Positions 15,614-23,888 of a stretch of DNA of 29,898 nt are shown here, in pieces. Within the stretch, counting starts at the first letter, position 1. Each line of letters opens with the position of its first letter. The notes below the pieces were generated by a model. That model had not been told where the DNA came from. It made no database searches and saw only the letters and a list, made by a program, of their open reading frames with translations. The translations under genes were made by a program, and so were the position numbers. The DNA comes from Pseudomonas sp. UBA5782 (GTDB taxonomy: Bacteria; Pseudomonadota; Gammaproteobacteria; Pseudomonadales; Pseudomonadaceae), in contig DIEE01000177.1 of the NCBI GenBank assembly GCA_002418465.1, forward strand, positions 1 to 29,898, written 5' to 3'.

Positions 15614-16774
15614 ATGACCCAGAGTGCACCCACCATCGTTGCTGTCGGCTATAACCGGCCGAAAAGCCTGGCCCGGCTGCTGACCTCCCTGAGCAAGGCG
15701 CACTATCCGTCCGAGGGCGTCCGCCTTGTCATCAGCCTGGATAATTCGGGTAACCCGGAACCGCTGAAAGTCGCCGAGGCCTTCGACTGGCCGTTCGGCG
15801 AGAAGCGCATCATGGCGCGCGAAACCCGCCTGGGTCTGCGCCAGCACATCCTCAGTTGCGGCGACCTCACCGAGGAGTACGGCGAGATCATCGTGCTCGA
15901 GGACGACCTCTTCGTTTCCCCGCACTTCTACGACTACACCTGCAAGGCGCTGGATTTCTACGCCGACGCCCCGCAGGTGGCCGGCATCAGCCTGTATGGC
16001 AACCAGCAGAACCAGACCGCCGCGCTGCCGTTCACGCCGATCGACGACGGCGGCTCGGACGTCTACTTCATGCAACTGGCGGCGTCCTGGGGACAGGCGT
16101 GGTCGCGTCGGCACTGGCAGGGCTTTCGCACCTGGCTGAGCGCACACGGCACCGACATCTCCGGCGTCGACGGCATCCCGGCAGACATCCGCGCCTGGCC
16201 GGAGTCATCGTGGCTGAAGCTGTACAACGCCTACATCATTTCCCATGACCTGTACTTCGTGTACCCGTACCGCTCGCTGAGCACCAACTTCGGCGATCCG
16301 GGCGAGCACTTCTACGTCGCCTCGTCGCGCTTCCAGGTGCCGATCCAGCTCAAGGCCTGCGACTACCGCTTCGCTCGCCACGACGACAGCCTGGCGGTGT
16401 ACGACGCCTACTGCGAGCTGCTCCCGGCGAGCATCAAGCGGCTCAACGGCAAGCTCGCCGGCTACGACTTCAGCGTCAATCTGTACGGCTGCAAGCCAAC
16501 GGTGAACGGCCTGCAACTGACCCGCTCGAAGCAGGCCGGGCTGCTTAATTTCAGCCTGTCGATGAAGCCGATGGAACTGAGCATCCTTTATGACCTCGAA
16601 GGCGAGGGCATCGCCCTCATCGAAGCGGCGAGCTTGACGGCCGGCAGCCACTCCGACCCGAAGGCTGAGTACGACGCCTACCGCTTCTTCTACAAGTTTC
16701 CGTCGGTCCGCGTGATCCTGTTCGGTGTCATGGAACGGTTGACGATGCTGATCAAAAGCGCGCGGCCGGGTTGA
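15614..16774 (+). CDS. Glycosyltransferase, GT-A fold, GNT-I-like N-terminus
   Basis: A 386-residue cytoplasmic transferase. The N-terminus (TIVAVGYNRPKSLARLLTSL) and the acidic motif IIVLEDDLFVSPHFYDY at about residues 93-109 match GT-A enzymes in which EDD coordinates the metal of the nucleotide sugar, in a style like GNT-I/GT13-related bacterial proteins rather than classical GT2. A further region contains ASWGQAWSRRHWQGF. It probably adds one sugar to the repeat unit on the inner membrane. Donor and acceptor are unknown. The gene lies between wzx and gmd with short spacers. Confidence 0.82.
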   Translation: MTQSAPTIVAVGYNRPKSLARLLTSLSKAHYPSEGVRLVISLDNSGNPEPLKVAEAFDWPFGEKRIMARETRLGLRQHILSCGDLTEEYGEIIVLEDDLFVSPHFYDYTCKALDFYADAPQVAGISLYGNQQNQTAALPFTPIDDGGSDVYFMQLAASWGQAWSRRHWQGFRTWLSAHGTDISGVDGIPADIRAWPESSWLKLYNAYIISHDLYFVYPYRSLSTNFGDPGEHFYVASSRFQVPIQLKACDYRFARHDDSLAVYDAYCELLPASIKRLNGKLAGYDFSVNLYGCKPTVNGLQLTRSKQAGLLNFSLSMKPMELSILYDLEGEGIALIEAASLTAGSHSDPKAEYDAYRFFYKFPSVRVILFGVMERLTMLIKSARPG

Positions 16775-16835
16775 TCGGTCCGCACGTCGAGTTACCTCTT
16801 TTACCTATCGACTTGGATGCATGAGGCTTCGAAAA

Positions 16836-17960
16836 ATGGAAAAAAAACGCGCGTTGGTAACCGGTATCACCGGACAGGATGGTTCCTACCTGGCCGAGTT
16901 CCTTCTGGAGAAGGGCTATGAAGTACACGGCATCAAACGCCGCGCTTCGTTGTTCAACACGCAGCGGGTGGATCACATCTACCAGGACCCGCACGTGGAG
17001 AACAAAAACTTCGTGCTCCACTACGGCGACCTCAACGACTCGTCCAACCTCACCCGTATCATCCAGGAAGTGCAGCCGGATGAGGTCTACAACCTCGGCG
17101 CGCAATCCCACGTGGCGGTGAGCTTCGAAGCACCCGAATACACCGCCGACGTCGACGGCATGGGCACCCTGCGCATCCTCGAGGCGATCCGCCTGCTCGG
17201 GCTGGAGAAAAAGACCCGCTTCTACCAGGCCTCCACCTCCGAGCTGTACGGCCTGGTGCAGGAAATCCCGCAGAAGGAAACCACCCCCTTCTACCCGCGC
17301 TCGCCCTATGCGGTCGCCAAGCTGTACGCCTACTGGATCACGGTGAACTACCGCGAGGCCTACGGCATGTACGCCTGCAACGGCATCCTCTTCAACCACG
17401 AGTCGCCACGCCGTGGCGAGACCTTCGTGACCCGCAAGATCACCCGCGGCCTGGCCAACATCGCCCAGGGCCTGGAGTCCTGCCTGTTCATGGGCAACAT
17501 GGATTCGCTGCGCGACTGGGGCCACGCCAAGGACTACGTGCGCATGCAGTGGATGATGCTGCAGCAGGAAACTCCGGACGACTTCGTCATCGCCACCGGC
17601 GTGCAGTACTCGGTGCGTGAGTTCATCAGCTGGTCCGCCGCCGAGCTGGGCATCACCCTGCGCTTCGAAGGGCAGGGCGTCGATGAGCAGGCCATCGTCG
17701 AGCGCATCGAGGGTGACGCTGCTCCGGCGCTGAAGGTCGGCGACACCATCGTGCGCGTTGACCCGCGCTACTTCCGTCCGGCCGAAGTGGAAACCCTGCT
17801 CGGCGATCCGAGCAAGGCCAAGCAGAAGCTCGGCTGGACGCCGGAAATCACTGTGCAGGAAATGTGCGCCGAGATGGTCCGCGAAGACCTCAAGGTCGCC
17901 CAGCGCCACGCCCTGCTGAAGCGGCACGGCCATGACGTTCCGGTCTCCGTGGAGAACTGA
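16836..17960 (+). CDS. gmd: GDP-mannose 4,6-dehydratase
   Basis: A 374-residue short-chain dehydrogenase/reductase that converts GDP-mannose to GDP-4-keto-6-deoxymannose. Seen: the nucleotide-binding GITGQDGSYLAEFLL, the Tyr-Lys pair in SPYAVAKLYAYW, and the family stretch FNHESPRRGETFVTRKI. The start MEKKRALVTG at 16836 is preferred over 16821 because GAGG lies at good spacing before it and it matches the usual Gmd N-terminus. With fcl directly downstream (2-base gap), it makes GDP-L-fucose for the polymer. Confidence 0.97.
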   Translation: MEKKRALVTGITGQDGSYLAEFLLEKGYEVHGIKRRASLFNTQRVDHIYQDPHVENKNFVLHYGDLNDSSNLTRIIQEVQPDEVYNLGAQSHVAVSFEAPEYTADVDGMGTLRILEAIRLLGLEKKTRFYQASTSELYGLVQEIPQKETTPFYPRSPYAVAKLYAYWITVNYREAYGMYACNGILFNHESPRRGETFVTRKITRGLANIAQGLESCLFMGNMDSLRDWGHAKDYVRMQWMMLQQETPDDFVIATGVQYSVREFISWSAAELGITLRFEGQGVDEQAIVERIEGDAAPALKVGDTIVRVDPRYFRPAEVETLLGDPSKAKQKLGWTPEITVQEMCAEMVREDLKVAQRHALLKRHGHDVPVSVEN

Positions 17961-17962
17961 GC

Positions 17963-18931
17963 ATGCAGCAGCCTCAACGCATCTTCGTCGCCGGCCATCG
18001 CGGCATGGTCGGCTCGGCGATCGTCCGGCTCCTGCGCCAGCAGGGTGACGTGGAAATCGTCACCCGTGGTCGCGACGAGCTGGACCTGGTCGACCAGGCC
18101 GCCGTGCAGGCGTTCTTCGCCGCCGAGAACATCGACCAGGTGTATCTGGCCTCGGCCAAGGTCGGCGGCATCCACGCCAACAACACCTACCCGGCTGAGT
18201 TCATCTACCAGAACCTGATGATCGAGGCGAACATCATCCACGCCGCCCACGCCAACGGCGTGCAGAAGCTGCTGTTCCTCGGTTCCTCGTGCATCTATCC
18301 CAAGCATGCCGAGCAACCGATGAAGGAAGAGGCGCTGCTCACCGGCGTGCTGGAAGCGACCAACGAGCCCTACGCGATCGCCAAGATAGCCGGGATCAAG
18401 CTCTGCGAGAGCTATAACCGCCAGTACGGGCGTGACTACCGCAGCGTGATGCCGACCAACCTCTACGGCCCGCACGACAACTACCACCCGGAAAACAGCC
18501 ACGTGATCCCGGCGCTGCTGCGCCGTTTCCACGAAGCCACCCTGCGCGGCGACGAGGAAGTGCTGATCTGGGGTAGCGGCACGCCGATGCGCGAGTTCCT
18601 CCATGTCGACGACATGGCCGCGGCCAGCGTCCACGTGATGAACCTGGACGAGGCCACCTACCAGGCCAACACCCAGCCGATGCTCTCGCACATCAACGTC
18701 GGTACCGGGCAGGACTGCACCATCCGCGAACTGGCGGAAACCCTGGTCAAGGTCACCGAGTTCCAGGGTCGTCTGGCGTTCGACGCGAGCAAACCGGACG
18801 GCACGCCGCGCAAGCTGATGGACGTCTCGCGCCTGGAAGCACTGGGCTGGAAGTCGAAGATCGGCCTGGAAGAAGGGTTGCAGGACGCCTACCGCTGGTT
18901 CGTCGAGCACCTGGACGACGTTCGGGGCTGA
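17963..18931 (+). CDS. fcl: GDP-L-fucose synthase
   Basis: A 322-residue bifunctional epimerase/reductase acting on the Gmd product with NADPH to give GDP-L-fucose. Seen: VAGHRGMVGSAIVRLL, the catalytic serine region LFLGSSCIYPKHAEQPMKE, YAIAKIAGIKLCESY with the Tyr-Lys pair, and MPTNLYGPHDNYHPENSHVI, all typical of Fcl. GGAGA precedes the start. The gmd-fcl-gmm order is the same as in enteric colanic acid clusters. Confidence 0.97.
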   Translation: MQQPQRIFVAGHRGMVGSAIVRLLRQQGDVEIVTRGRDELDLVDQAAVQAFFAAENIDQVYLASAKVGGIHANNTYPAEFIYQNLMIEANIIHAAHANGVQKLLFLGSSCIYPKHAEQPMKEEALLTGVLEATNEPYAIAKIAGIKLCESYNRQYGRDYRSVMPTNLYGPHDNYHPENSHVIPALLRRFHEATLRGDEEVLIWGSGTPMREFLHVDDMAAASVHVMNLDEATYQANTQPMLSHINVGTGQDCTIRELAETLVKVTEFQGRLAFDASKPDGTPRKLMDVSRLEALGWKSKIGLEEGLQDAYRWFVEHLDDVRG

Positions 18932-18935
18932 GCGG

Positions 18936-19406
18936 ATGTTTCTCGATGCCGAGGACTTCCGCCGGGTAGTCGGAGCGACACCGCTCATCTCTCTGGACCT
19001 CGTCGTGCGCAGCGCCGAGGGAACCATTCTCCTGGGGGAACGTCTCAACCGACCGGCGCAAGGTTTCTGGTTCGTCCCGGGGGGACGCATCCAGAAGAAC
19101 GAAACGCTCGACGCCGCCTTCCGTCGCCTCACCATGGGCGAGCTGGGCATCCCGTTCGAGCGCTCCCAGGCGCGGTTGCTGGACATCTACGAACACTTCT
19201 ACGAAGACAGCGTGTTTGGCGCGGACCCTTCCGCACCGGACACGCATTACGTAGTGGCCGGCTATTTGCTGGAATTACCGGCCGGTCTGGCGCTCGATCC
19301 GCCGCGCGAGCAGCATGGCCACTACCGCTGGTGGTCGCCGGGCGAAATGCGCGACAGCGAGCAGGTACACGACAACACGCGGGCCTATTTGCGCGCACTG
19401 GTTTGA
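18936..19406 (+). CDS. gmm: GDP-mannose mannosyl hydrolase (Nudix)
   Basis: A 156-residue Nudix enzyme that hydrolyses GDP-mannose or GDP-glucose to GDP plus sugar and may tune the GDP-mannose pool feeding Gmd. The N-terminus (FRRVVGATPLISLDLVVRS), NRPAQGFWFVPGGRIQKNET and RRLTMGELG follow E. coli Gmm closely. As in that enzyme, the Nudix box lacks one of the usual glutamates, in keeping with cleavage at carbon rather than phosphorus. The start lies 4 bases after the fcl stop. Confidence 0.95.
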   Translation: MFLDAEDFRRVVGATPLISLDLVVRSAEGTILLGERLNRPAQGFWFVPGGRIQKNETLDAAFRRLTMGELGIPFERSQARLLDIYEHFYEDSVFGADPSAPDTHYVVAGYLLELPAGLALDPPREQHGHYRWWSPGEMRDSEQVHDNTRAYLRALV

Positions 19407-19493
19407 TGCTTTCGCAGCTGAAGTCGATGGCGGTGGCGGATCCACCCCTGGCTTCGAGCGATCAACTGGAACACTCAAAGGGAAGTTCGAACA

Positions 19494-20774
19494 TTGAGGA
19501 AGCTTCTTTCTTACCAGAACCTGTTGTTCGTGCTCGTGCTGGCGAACTCGGCCTGCTTCTTCCTCACGGATGACAAGAAGGCCGGTATCCCCTACCTGCG
19601 CGAGCTGTTCCTGCTGGCGATCATGGCGGCGTCGGCGCTGTTGCTGGTCACCTGGAAGCGTCTCTATCAGTCCAAGGCTTGCCTGTGGGTGGTCTTCATC
19701 GGCATCTGCCTGCCGGTGATGTCGTCGATCCTGGCCAAGCTCAACTTCGGCCAGCCGATCGTCTACGGCCTGCTCGAAGAGCGGCGCAGCTTCTACTTCC
19801 TGATCTTCTTCCCGACGCTGTTCCTGCTGCACAAGGCCAAGCCGAGCGAGCCGCAGCTGGAGCGCTTCTTTCTGGTCTCCGGGCTGTTCTGCGTGACCGT
19901 CGGCTTTCTCTACTACTTCAAGATCATCCCGCAGAACACCGGTTTCGCCTTCGAGGTGGACGCCAAGGATCTGGGCAGCGAAGACAGCATGCTGCGACCC
20001 AACCGCTACCGGATCGGCTCCGGCTACGTGAGCATCTGCGCGTTCATGATCATGTACAGCCTGCGCCGCCAGGTCAGCGTGGCGCGGGTGCTGCTGCTGA
20101 TGCTGTTCACCGCCTACCTGTGGCTGGTGCTGCAGACCCGTTCGACGATGGTGGTCTGGGCACTGGCCGGGCTGTGGATCTTCCGCGATCGGGTGGGTTC
20201 GCTGCTGAAGCTGGGCGTGGTCGCCTCGGTGATCCTGGTCGGTTCCTACTTCATCGTTCCGGATTTCTACGTCGCCCAGTTCGAGCGTTTCGATGCCTTG
20301 CTCAACGAGGCCACCGCAGGCCCGGGCGTGCGCAACATCACCACCGGAATCATCCTGCAGGAAGTGGCGAAGAACTGGTACATCGGCATGGGCGCGCTGT
20401 CCCTGCAGTGGAACGGCGGCTTCTCGACCCTTTACAACCCCTGGTTCTACCTGTCCGACGTCGGCATCGTCGGCGTGTATTACCGCTTCGGGTTCCTAAC
20501 TCCGTTTATCGCCCTGGTGTTCTATGGCGGTTTTCTGAGCATCATGAAGGACTGCAAAAACAAGGGCGATCTATTGAGTGCCATGAAACTGCCTTTCGTA
20601 TTTGGCCTGATCAATATGTTTCTTTCCAACTCAATTATGTATGGGGGAGATCTCCTAGGCATTTCAGCGGCCTGTTTCTTGTATTTCTCTAGAGTCAGAG
20701 CTAAGGCACCGGCACCGTCTATCACGCAAAACGAGCGGATCAGTTATGACAAGTTTCAGCATCGTTACCATTAA
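19494..20774 (+). CDS. Wzy-like exopolysaccharide polymerase (TTG start)
   Basis: A 426-residue, very hydrophobic protein with about 11 predicted membrane helices, the first at residues 8-23 right at the N-terminus, and a large periplasmic loop near residues 265-310. This is the layout of O-antigen/EPS polymerases. I see no strong sequence signature, as is usual for Wzy. The start is TTG at 19494 with AAGGGA upstream; the next in-frame ATG would remove the first helices. The last 90 codons are noticeably less GC-rich than the rest. Its 3' end overlaps the GT2 gene by 29 bases. Confidence 0.8.
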   Translation: MRKLLSYQNLLFVLVLANSACFFLTDDKKAGIPYLRELFLLAIMAASALLLVTWKRLYQSKACLWVVFIGICLPVMSSILAKLNFGQPIVYGLLEERRSFYFLIFFPTLFLLHKAKPSEPQLERFFLVSGLFCVTVGFLYYFKIIPQNTGFAFEVDAKDLGSEDSMLRPNRYRIGSGYVSICAFMIMYSLRRQVSVARVLLLMLFTAYLWLVLQTRSTMVVWALAGLWIFRDRVGSLLKLGVVASVILVGSYFIVPDFYVAQFERFDALLNEATAGPGVRNITTGIILQEVAKNWYIGMGALSLQWNGGFSTLYNPWFYLSDVGIVGVYYRFGFLTPFIALVFYGGFLSIMKDCKNKGDLLSAMKLPFVFGLINMFLSNSIMYGGDLLGISAACFLYFSRVRAKAPAPSITQNERISYDKFQHRYH

Positions 20775-21510
20775 TTGGAACAACCTCGCTGGCCTGGCCA
20801 AGACCTATGAAAGTGTCGCGGCGCAGACCTACAGGAACTTCCGCTGGATCGTAATCGATGGCGCTTCCAACGATGGCAGCGTCGAATGGCTGAAGGAACT
20901 CAAGGACGATCACGCCGAAATCACTTCCGAGCGCGACAAGGGTATCTACGACGCGATGAACAAGGGGCTGGTCAAGGCCAGCGAAACGCCGGGCTACACC
21001 CTGTTCCTCAACAGCGGCGACACCTTCTATGACGAGTCGGTACTGGAGAAGGTGGCGCAAGCCGTTTCCGCGGCCGAGCACCCGCCGAAATACGTCTACG
21101 GCGACTACTATCTGCAAAATGCCACGGGCGTGCTGCGCGCCGCCTCGGCGAAGAAGATCGACCGGCTGATGATGGGCATGCCGTCCAGTCACCAGGCGAT
21201 GTACTTCGAGAACGAACACCTGCGTACCGTGCGCTTTCGCGAGAACTACAAGCTCTCCGCGGACTACTGCATGATCGTGGAGTTCCTCCACGGCCTGGAC
21301 CTGTCCAAGGCCGTCCTGCAACTGAAGACGCCGTTGTGCGTTTTCGACACCACCGGTATCTCCCAGCAGCGACGTTTCGATGCGCTGAAGGAAGATATGC
21401 AGATACGGCGTAATTATATGAAGTTGTCTTCCGCCAAAGTATCCGCTCTTTACCTTCTGCACTACGTACATACCCACACCAAGTTGGTGAGGGCGGCACT
21501 CGGCCGATAA
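20746..21510 (+). CDS. Family 2 glycosyltransferase (WcaE-like)
   Basis: A 254-residue GT2 enzyme. The N-terminal fold shows FSIVTINWNNLAGLAKTYES, VIDGASNDGSVEWL with the first acidic residue, the ERDKGIYDAMNKG segment and the LFLNSGDTFYDE metal/nucleotide site. This opening resembles small GT2 enzymes of colanic acid clusters such as WcaE, and no transmembrane segment is seen. It probably adds one sugar of the repeat. It starts inside the polymerase gene in another frame (29-base overlap). Donor sugar unknown. Confidence 0.9.
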   Translation: MTSFSIVTINWNNLAGLAKTYESVAAQTYRNFRWIVIDGASNDGSVEWLKELKDDHAEITSERDKGIYDAMNKGLVKASETPGYTLFLNSGDTFYDESVLEKVAQAVSAAEHPPKYVYGDYYLQNATGVLRAASAKKIDRLMMGMPSSHQAMYFENEHLRTVRFRENYKLSADYCMIVEFLHGLDLSKAVLQLKTPLCVFDTTGISQQRRFDALKEDMQIRRNYMKLSSAKVSALYLLHYVHTHTKLVRAALGR

Positions 21511-21606
21511 GAACAACCGCTGTCACACTGCGAGTTCACACTCTTTTATCAGTGTTGTGGTTTTTCGGGCGTACGTGGAAAAGATTCAGCTTTGCAAGGA
21601 GGTAAT

Positions 21607-22359
21607 ATGAAAGTCTTCGACATTGATTTCTATCGTGGTGACAAGGCCAGTCTGGTCAAAGAGCTCACCGAAGCCAGTCAGAACGATTACAGCTATATCG
21701 TCACCCCCAACGTGAACCACATCGTTCAGCTGGAGCACAACAAGGAACTGCGCCGCGCCTACAACCACGCCAGCCTGCGCATCTGCGACAGCAAGATCCT
21801 GCTGCCGCTGCTGAACCGGCTCAAGGCCAACGTCGCCGAGGCGATTCCGGGCAGCACGCTGACCGAGTCGCTGGTGGAGGTCGCCAACCGCGAGGGCTGG
21901 ACGATCACCGTGATCGGTTGCGAGGACGACGTCGTCGCCACGCTGAAAGAGATGTATCCGAACATCGTCTTCAATCATCACAATCCGCCGATGGGCTTCA
22001 TCGACAACCCGGTGGAAGTGGAGCGCTGCGTGTCGTTCATCGTCGAACACCCGGCGCGGCTGATCTTCTTCTCGGTCGGCTGCCCGCGTCAGGAAGCGCT
22101 GGCGCTCAAGGTTCACGAGTGCGAGCAGGCGGTGGGCGTGGGTCTGTGCGTCGGTGCTTCGCTGAACTTCCTGTCCGGGAAGATCCAGCGCGCGCCGGAG
22201 TGGATACAGCACCTCTCGCTGGAGTGGCTGCATCGCATCTGCATGGAGCCTAAGCGGCTGGTGAAACGCTATCTGGTCGACGCCTACAAGGTGTTCCCGA
22301 TCATCGTTAGGCAGTTCAAGAACAAACAATCGCTCTATGTGGGGAGGGCTCAGCAATGA
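21607..22359 (+). CDS. WecG/TagA/CpsF-family (GT26) glycosyltransferase, first copy
   Basis: A 250-residue GT26 enzyme. Seen: SYIVTPNVNHIVQLEHN with the conserved Thr and Asn, CDSKILLPLL, FSVGCPRQEALALKV, and the C-terminal appendage LSLEWLHRICMEPKRLVKRY that peripherally binds membrane in TagA. The Asp that acts as proposed catalytic base in TagA (GTDL type) is Thr here (IPGSTL, residue 84). The start at 21607 has a near-perfect AGGAGG directly upstream. The stop overlaps manC in an ATGA arrangement. Family members transfer N-acetylmannosamine-type or related sugars to a lipid-linked acceptor; the specificity here is unknown. Confidence 0.88.
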   Translation: MKVFDIDFYRGDKASLVKELTEASQNDYSYIVTPNVNHIVQLEHNKELRRAYNHASLRICDSKILLPLLNRLKANVAEAIPGSTLTESLVEVANREGWTITVIGCEDDVVATLKEMYPNIVFNHHNPPMGFIDNPVEVERCVSFIVEHPARLIFFSVGCPRQEALALKVHECEQAVGVGLCVGASLNFLSGKIQRAPEWIQHLSLEWLHRICMEPKRLVKRYLVDAYKVFPIIVRQFKNKQSLYVGRAQQ

Positions 22360-23795
22360 TTCCAGTGATCATGTCCGGTGGTAGCGGTTCGCGTCTGTGG
22401 CCGCTTTCGCGTCAACTCAATCCGAAGCAGTTCCTCAACCTCGGTGAGGGCTCGCTGTCGATGCTGCAAGCGACCATCAAGCGCCTGGAAGGCCTGGACA
22501 TGCATCTGCCGCGGCTGATCTGCAACGAGGAACACCGTTTCCTCGCGGCCGAGCAACTGCGCCAGCTGGGCATGGACAACGCCGGCATCGTGCTCGAACC
22601 GGTTGGCCGCAACACCGCGCCGGCGGTGGCGCTGGTTGCCCTGCAGGCGCTCAGCGAAGCGCAGGACCCGCTGCTGCTGATCCTTGCCGCCGATCACCTG
22701 ATCCAGGACACCGCGGCGTTCCACGCCGGCATCCGTACCGCGATCCCGCTGGCCGAGGACGGCAAGCTGGTGACCTTCGGCATCCTGCCGACCCACGCGG
22801 AAACCGGTTACGGCTATCTGGAGCGCGGCGACGCCGAGGGCGAGGGCGCCTATGCGGTCAGCCGCTTCGTCGAGAAGCCCGATCTGCAAACCGCCGAGAC
22901 CTACCTGGCCAGCGGCAAGCACTTCTGGAACAGCGGCATGTTCCTGTTCCGCGCCAGCCGTTACATCGCCGAGCTGCAGGAATTCCGTCCGGACATCCTT
23001 GAAGCCTGCCGTGAGGCGATGGCTAGCAGCGAGCAGGACATGCTCTTCACCCGCGTCGGCCGTGATGCGTTCACCGCCTGCCCGGAAGACTCCATCGACT
23101 ACGCCGTGATGGAAAAGACCCGCGATGCCGTGATGGTGCCGCTGGACGCCGGCTGGAGCGACATCGGTTCCTGGTCCGCGCTGTGGGACGTGAGCGGCAA
23201 GAACGCCGAAGGCAACGTGTTCCGCGGCGACGTGCTCAACCACGGCAGCAGCAACACCTACGTGCATGCGGACAACCGCCTGGTGGCGACCGTCGGCGTC
23301 GAGGACCTGGTGATCGTGGAAACCAAGGATGCGGTGCTGGTGGCGCACAAGGACGAGGCGCAGCACGTCAAGCGCATCGTCGAGCAACTGCAGCGCGAGC
23401 AGCGCAGCGAGTTCAAGAACAATCGCGAGGTCTATCGGCCGTGGGGCGTCTACGACTCCGTCGACCAGGGGCCCCGCTATCAGGTCAAGCACATCACCGT
23501 GAAGCCGGGCGCCAAGCTGTCGGTGCAGATGCACCACCACCGCGCGGAACACTGGATCGTCGTCAGCGGCACCGCCAAGGTGACCAACGGCGAGGAGACC
23601 TACATGGTCACCGAGAACCAGTCGACCTACATTCCGATCGGCCAGGTGCACGCGCTGGAAAACCCGGGCGTGATTCCGCTGGAGCTGATCGAGGTGCAAT
23701 CGGGTGCGTATCTGGGCGAGGACGACATCGTGCGCTTCTCCGACAAGTACGGCCGGGTGGCCCCGGTGGTCGTGGAAACGTTGGTATCGAGTTGA
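22356..23795 (+). CDS. manC: Mannose-1-phosphate guanylyltransferase / mannose-6-phosphate isomerase
   Basis: A 479-residue bifunctional enzyme of the AlgA/PslB/ManC type. The N-terminal nucleotidyltransferase has MSGGSGSRLWPLSRQLNPKQ, FVEKPDLQTAE, NSGMFLFRAS and CPEDSIDYAVMEKT. The C-terminal cupin isomerase domain has KLSVQMHHHRAEHWIVVSG and YIPIGQVHALENPG with metal-binding residues. It makes GDP-mannose for Gmd. No phosphomannomutase gene is in the window; AlgC elsewhere on the chromosome usually fills that role in Pseudomonas. It is the last gene of the plus-strand operon. Confidence 0.96.
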   Translation: MIPVIMSGGSGSRLWPLSRQLNPKQFLNLGEGSLSMLQATIKRLEGLDMHLPRLICNEEHRFLAAEQLRQLGMDNAGIVLEPVGRNTAPAVALVALQALSEAQDPLLLILAADHLIQDTAAFHAGIRTAIPLAEDGKLVTFGILPTHAETGYGYLERGDAEGEGAYAVSRFVEKPDLQTAETYLASGKHFWNSGMFLFRASRYIAELQEFRPDILEACREAMASSEQDMLFTRVGRDAFTACPEDSIDYAVMEKTRDAVMVPLDAGWSDIGSWSALWDVSGKNAEGNVFRGDVLNHGSSNTYVHADNRLVATVGVEDLVIVETKDAVLVAHKDEAQHVKRIVEQLQREQRSEFKNNREVYRPWGVYDSVDQGPRYQVKHITVKPGAKLSVQMHHHRAEHWIVVSGTAKVTNGEETYMVTENQSTYIPIGQVHALENPGVIPLELIEVQSGAYLGEDDIVRFSDKYGRVAPVVVETLVSS

Positions 23796-23850
23796 GCCTT
23801 TTGCCGGACCCCTGAAGCTGAGGACGAGTGCCGCGGCGAAAGTCACCGCT

Positions 23851-23875
23851 CCTGGGCGCATCCGTTGCGCCCGGG
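23851..23875. terminator. Strong hairpin between convergent manC and GH5 genes, no T tract
   Basis: CCTGGGCGCA-TCCGT-TGCGCCCGGG forms a 10-bp stem (one G-T pair) with a 5-base loop. Neither strand has a clear T run, so it may stop or protect both converging transcripts rather than act as a classical terminator. Confidence 0.5.
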
Positions 23876-23888
23876 ATGGTGAGACCGG

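Noticed and set aside
21524..21565. Possible terminator after the GT2 gene (ACACT/AGTGT stem followed by five T)
   Set aside because: The stem is only 5-6 bp with few G-C pairs and sits inside an operon that continues with a strong ribosome site. It is at most a weak attenuator.
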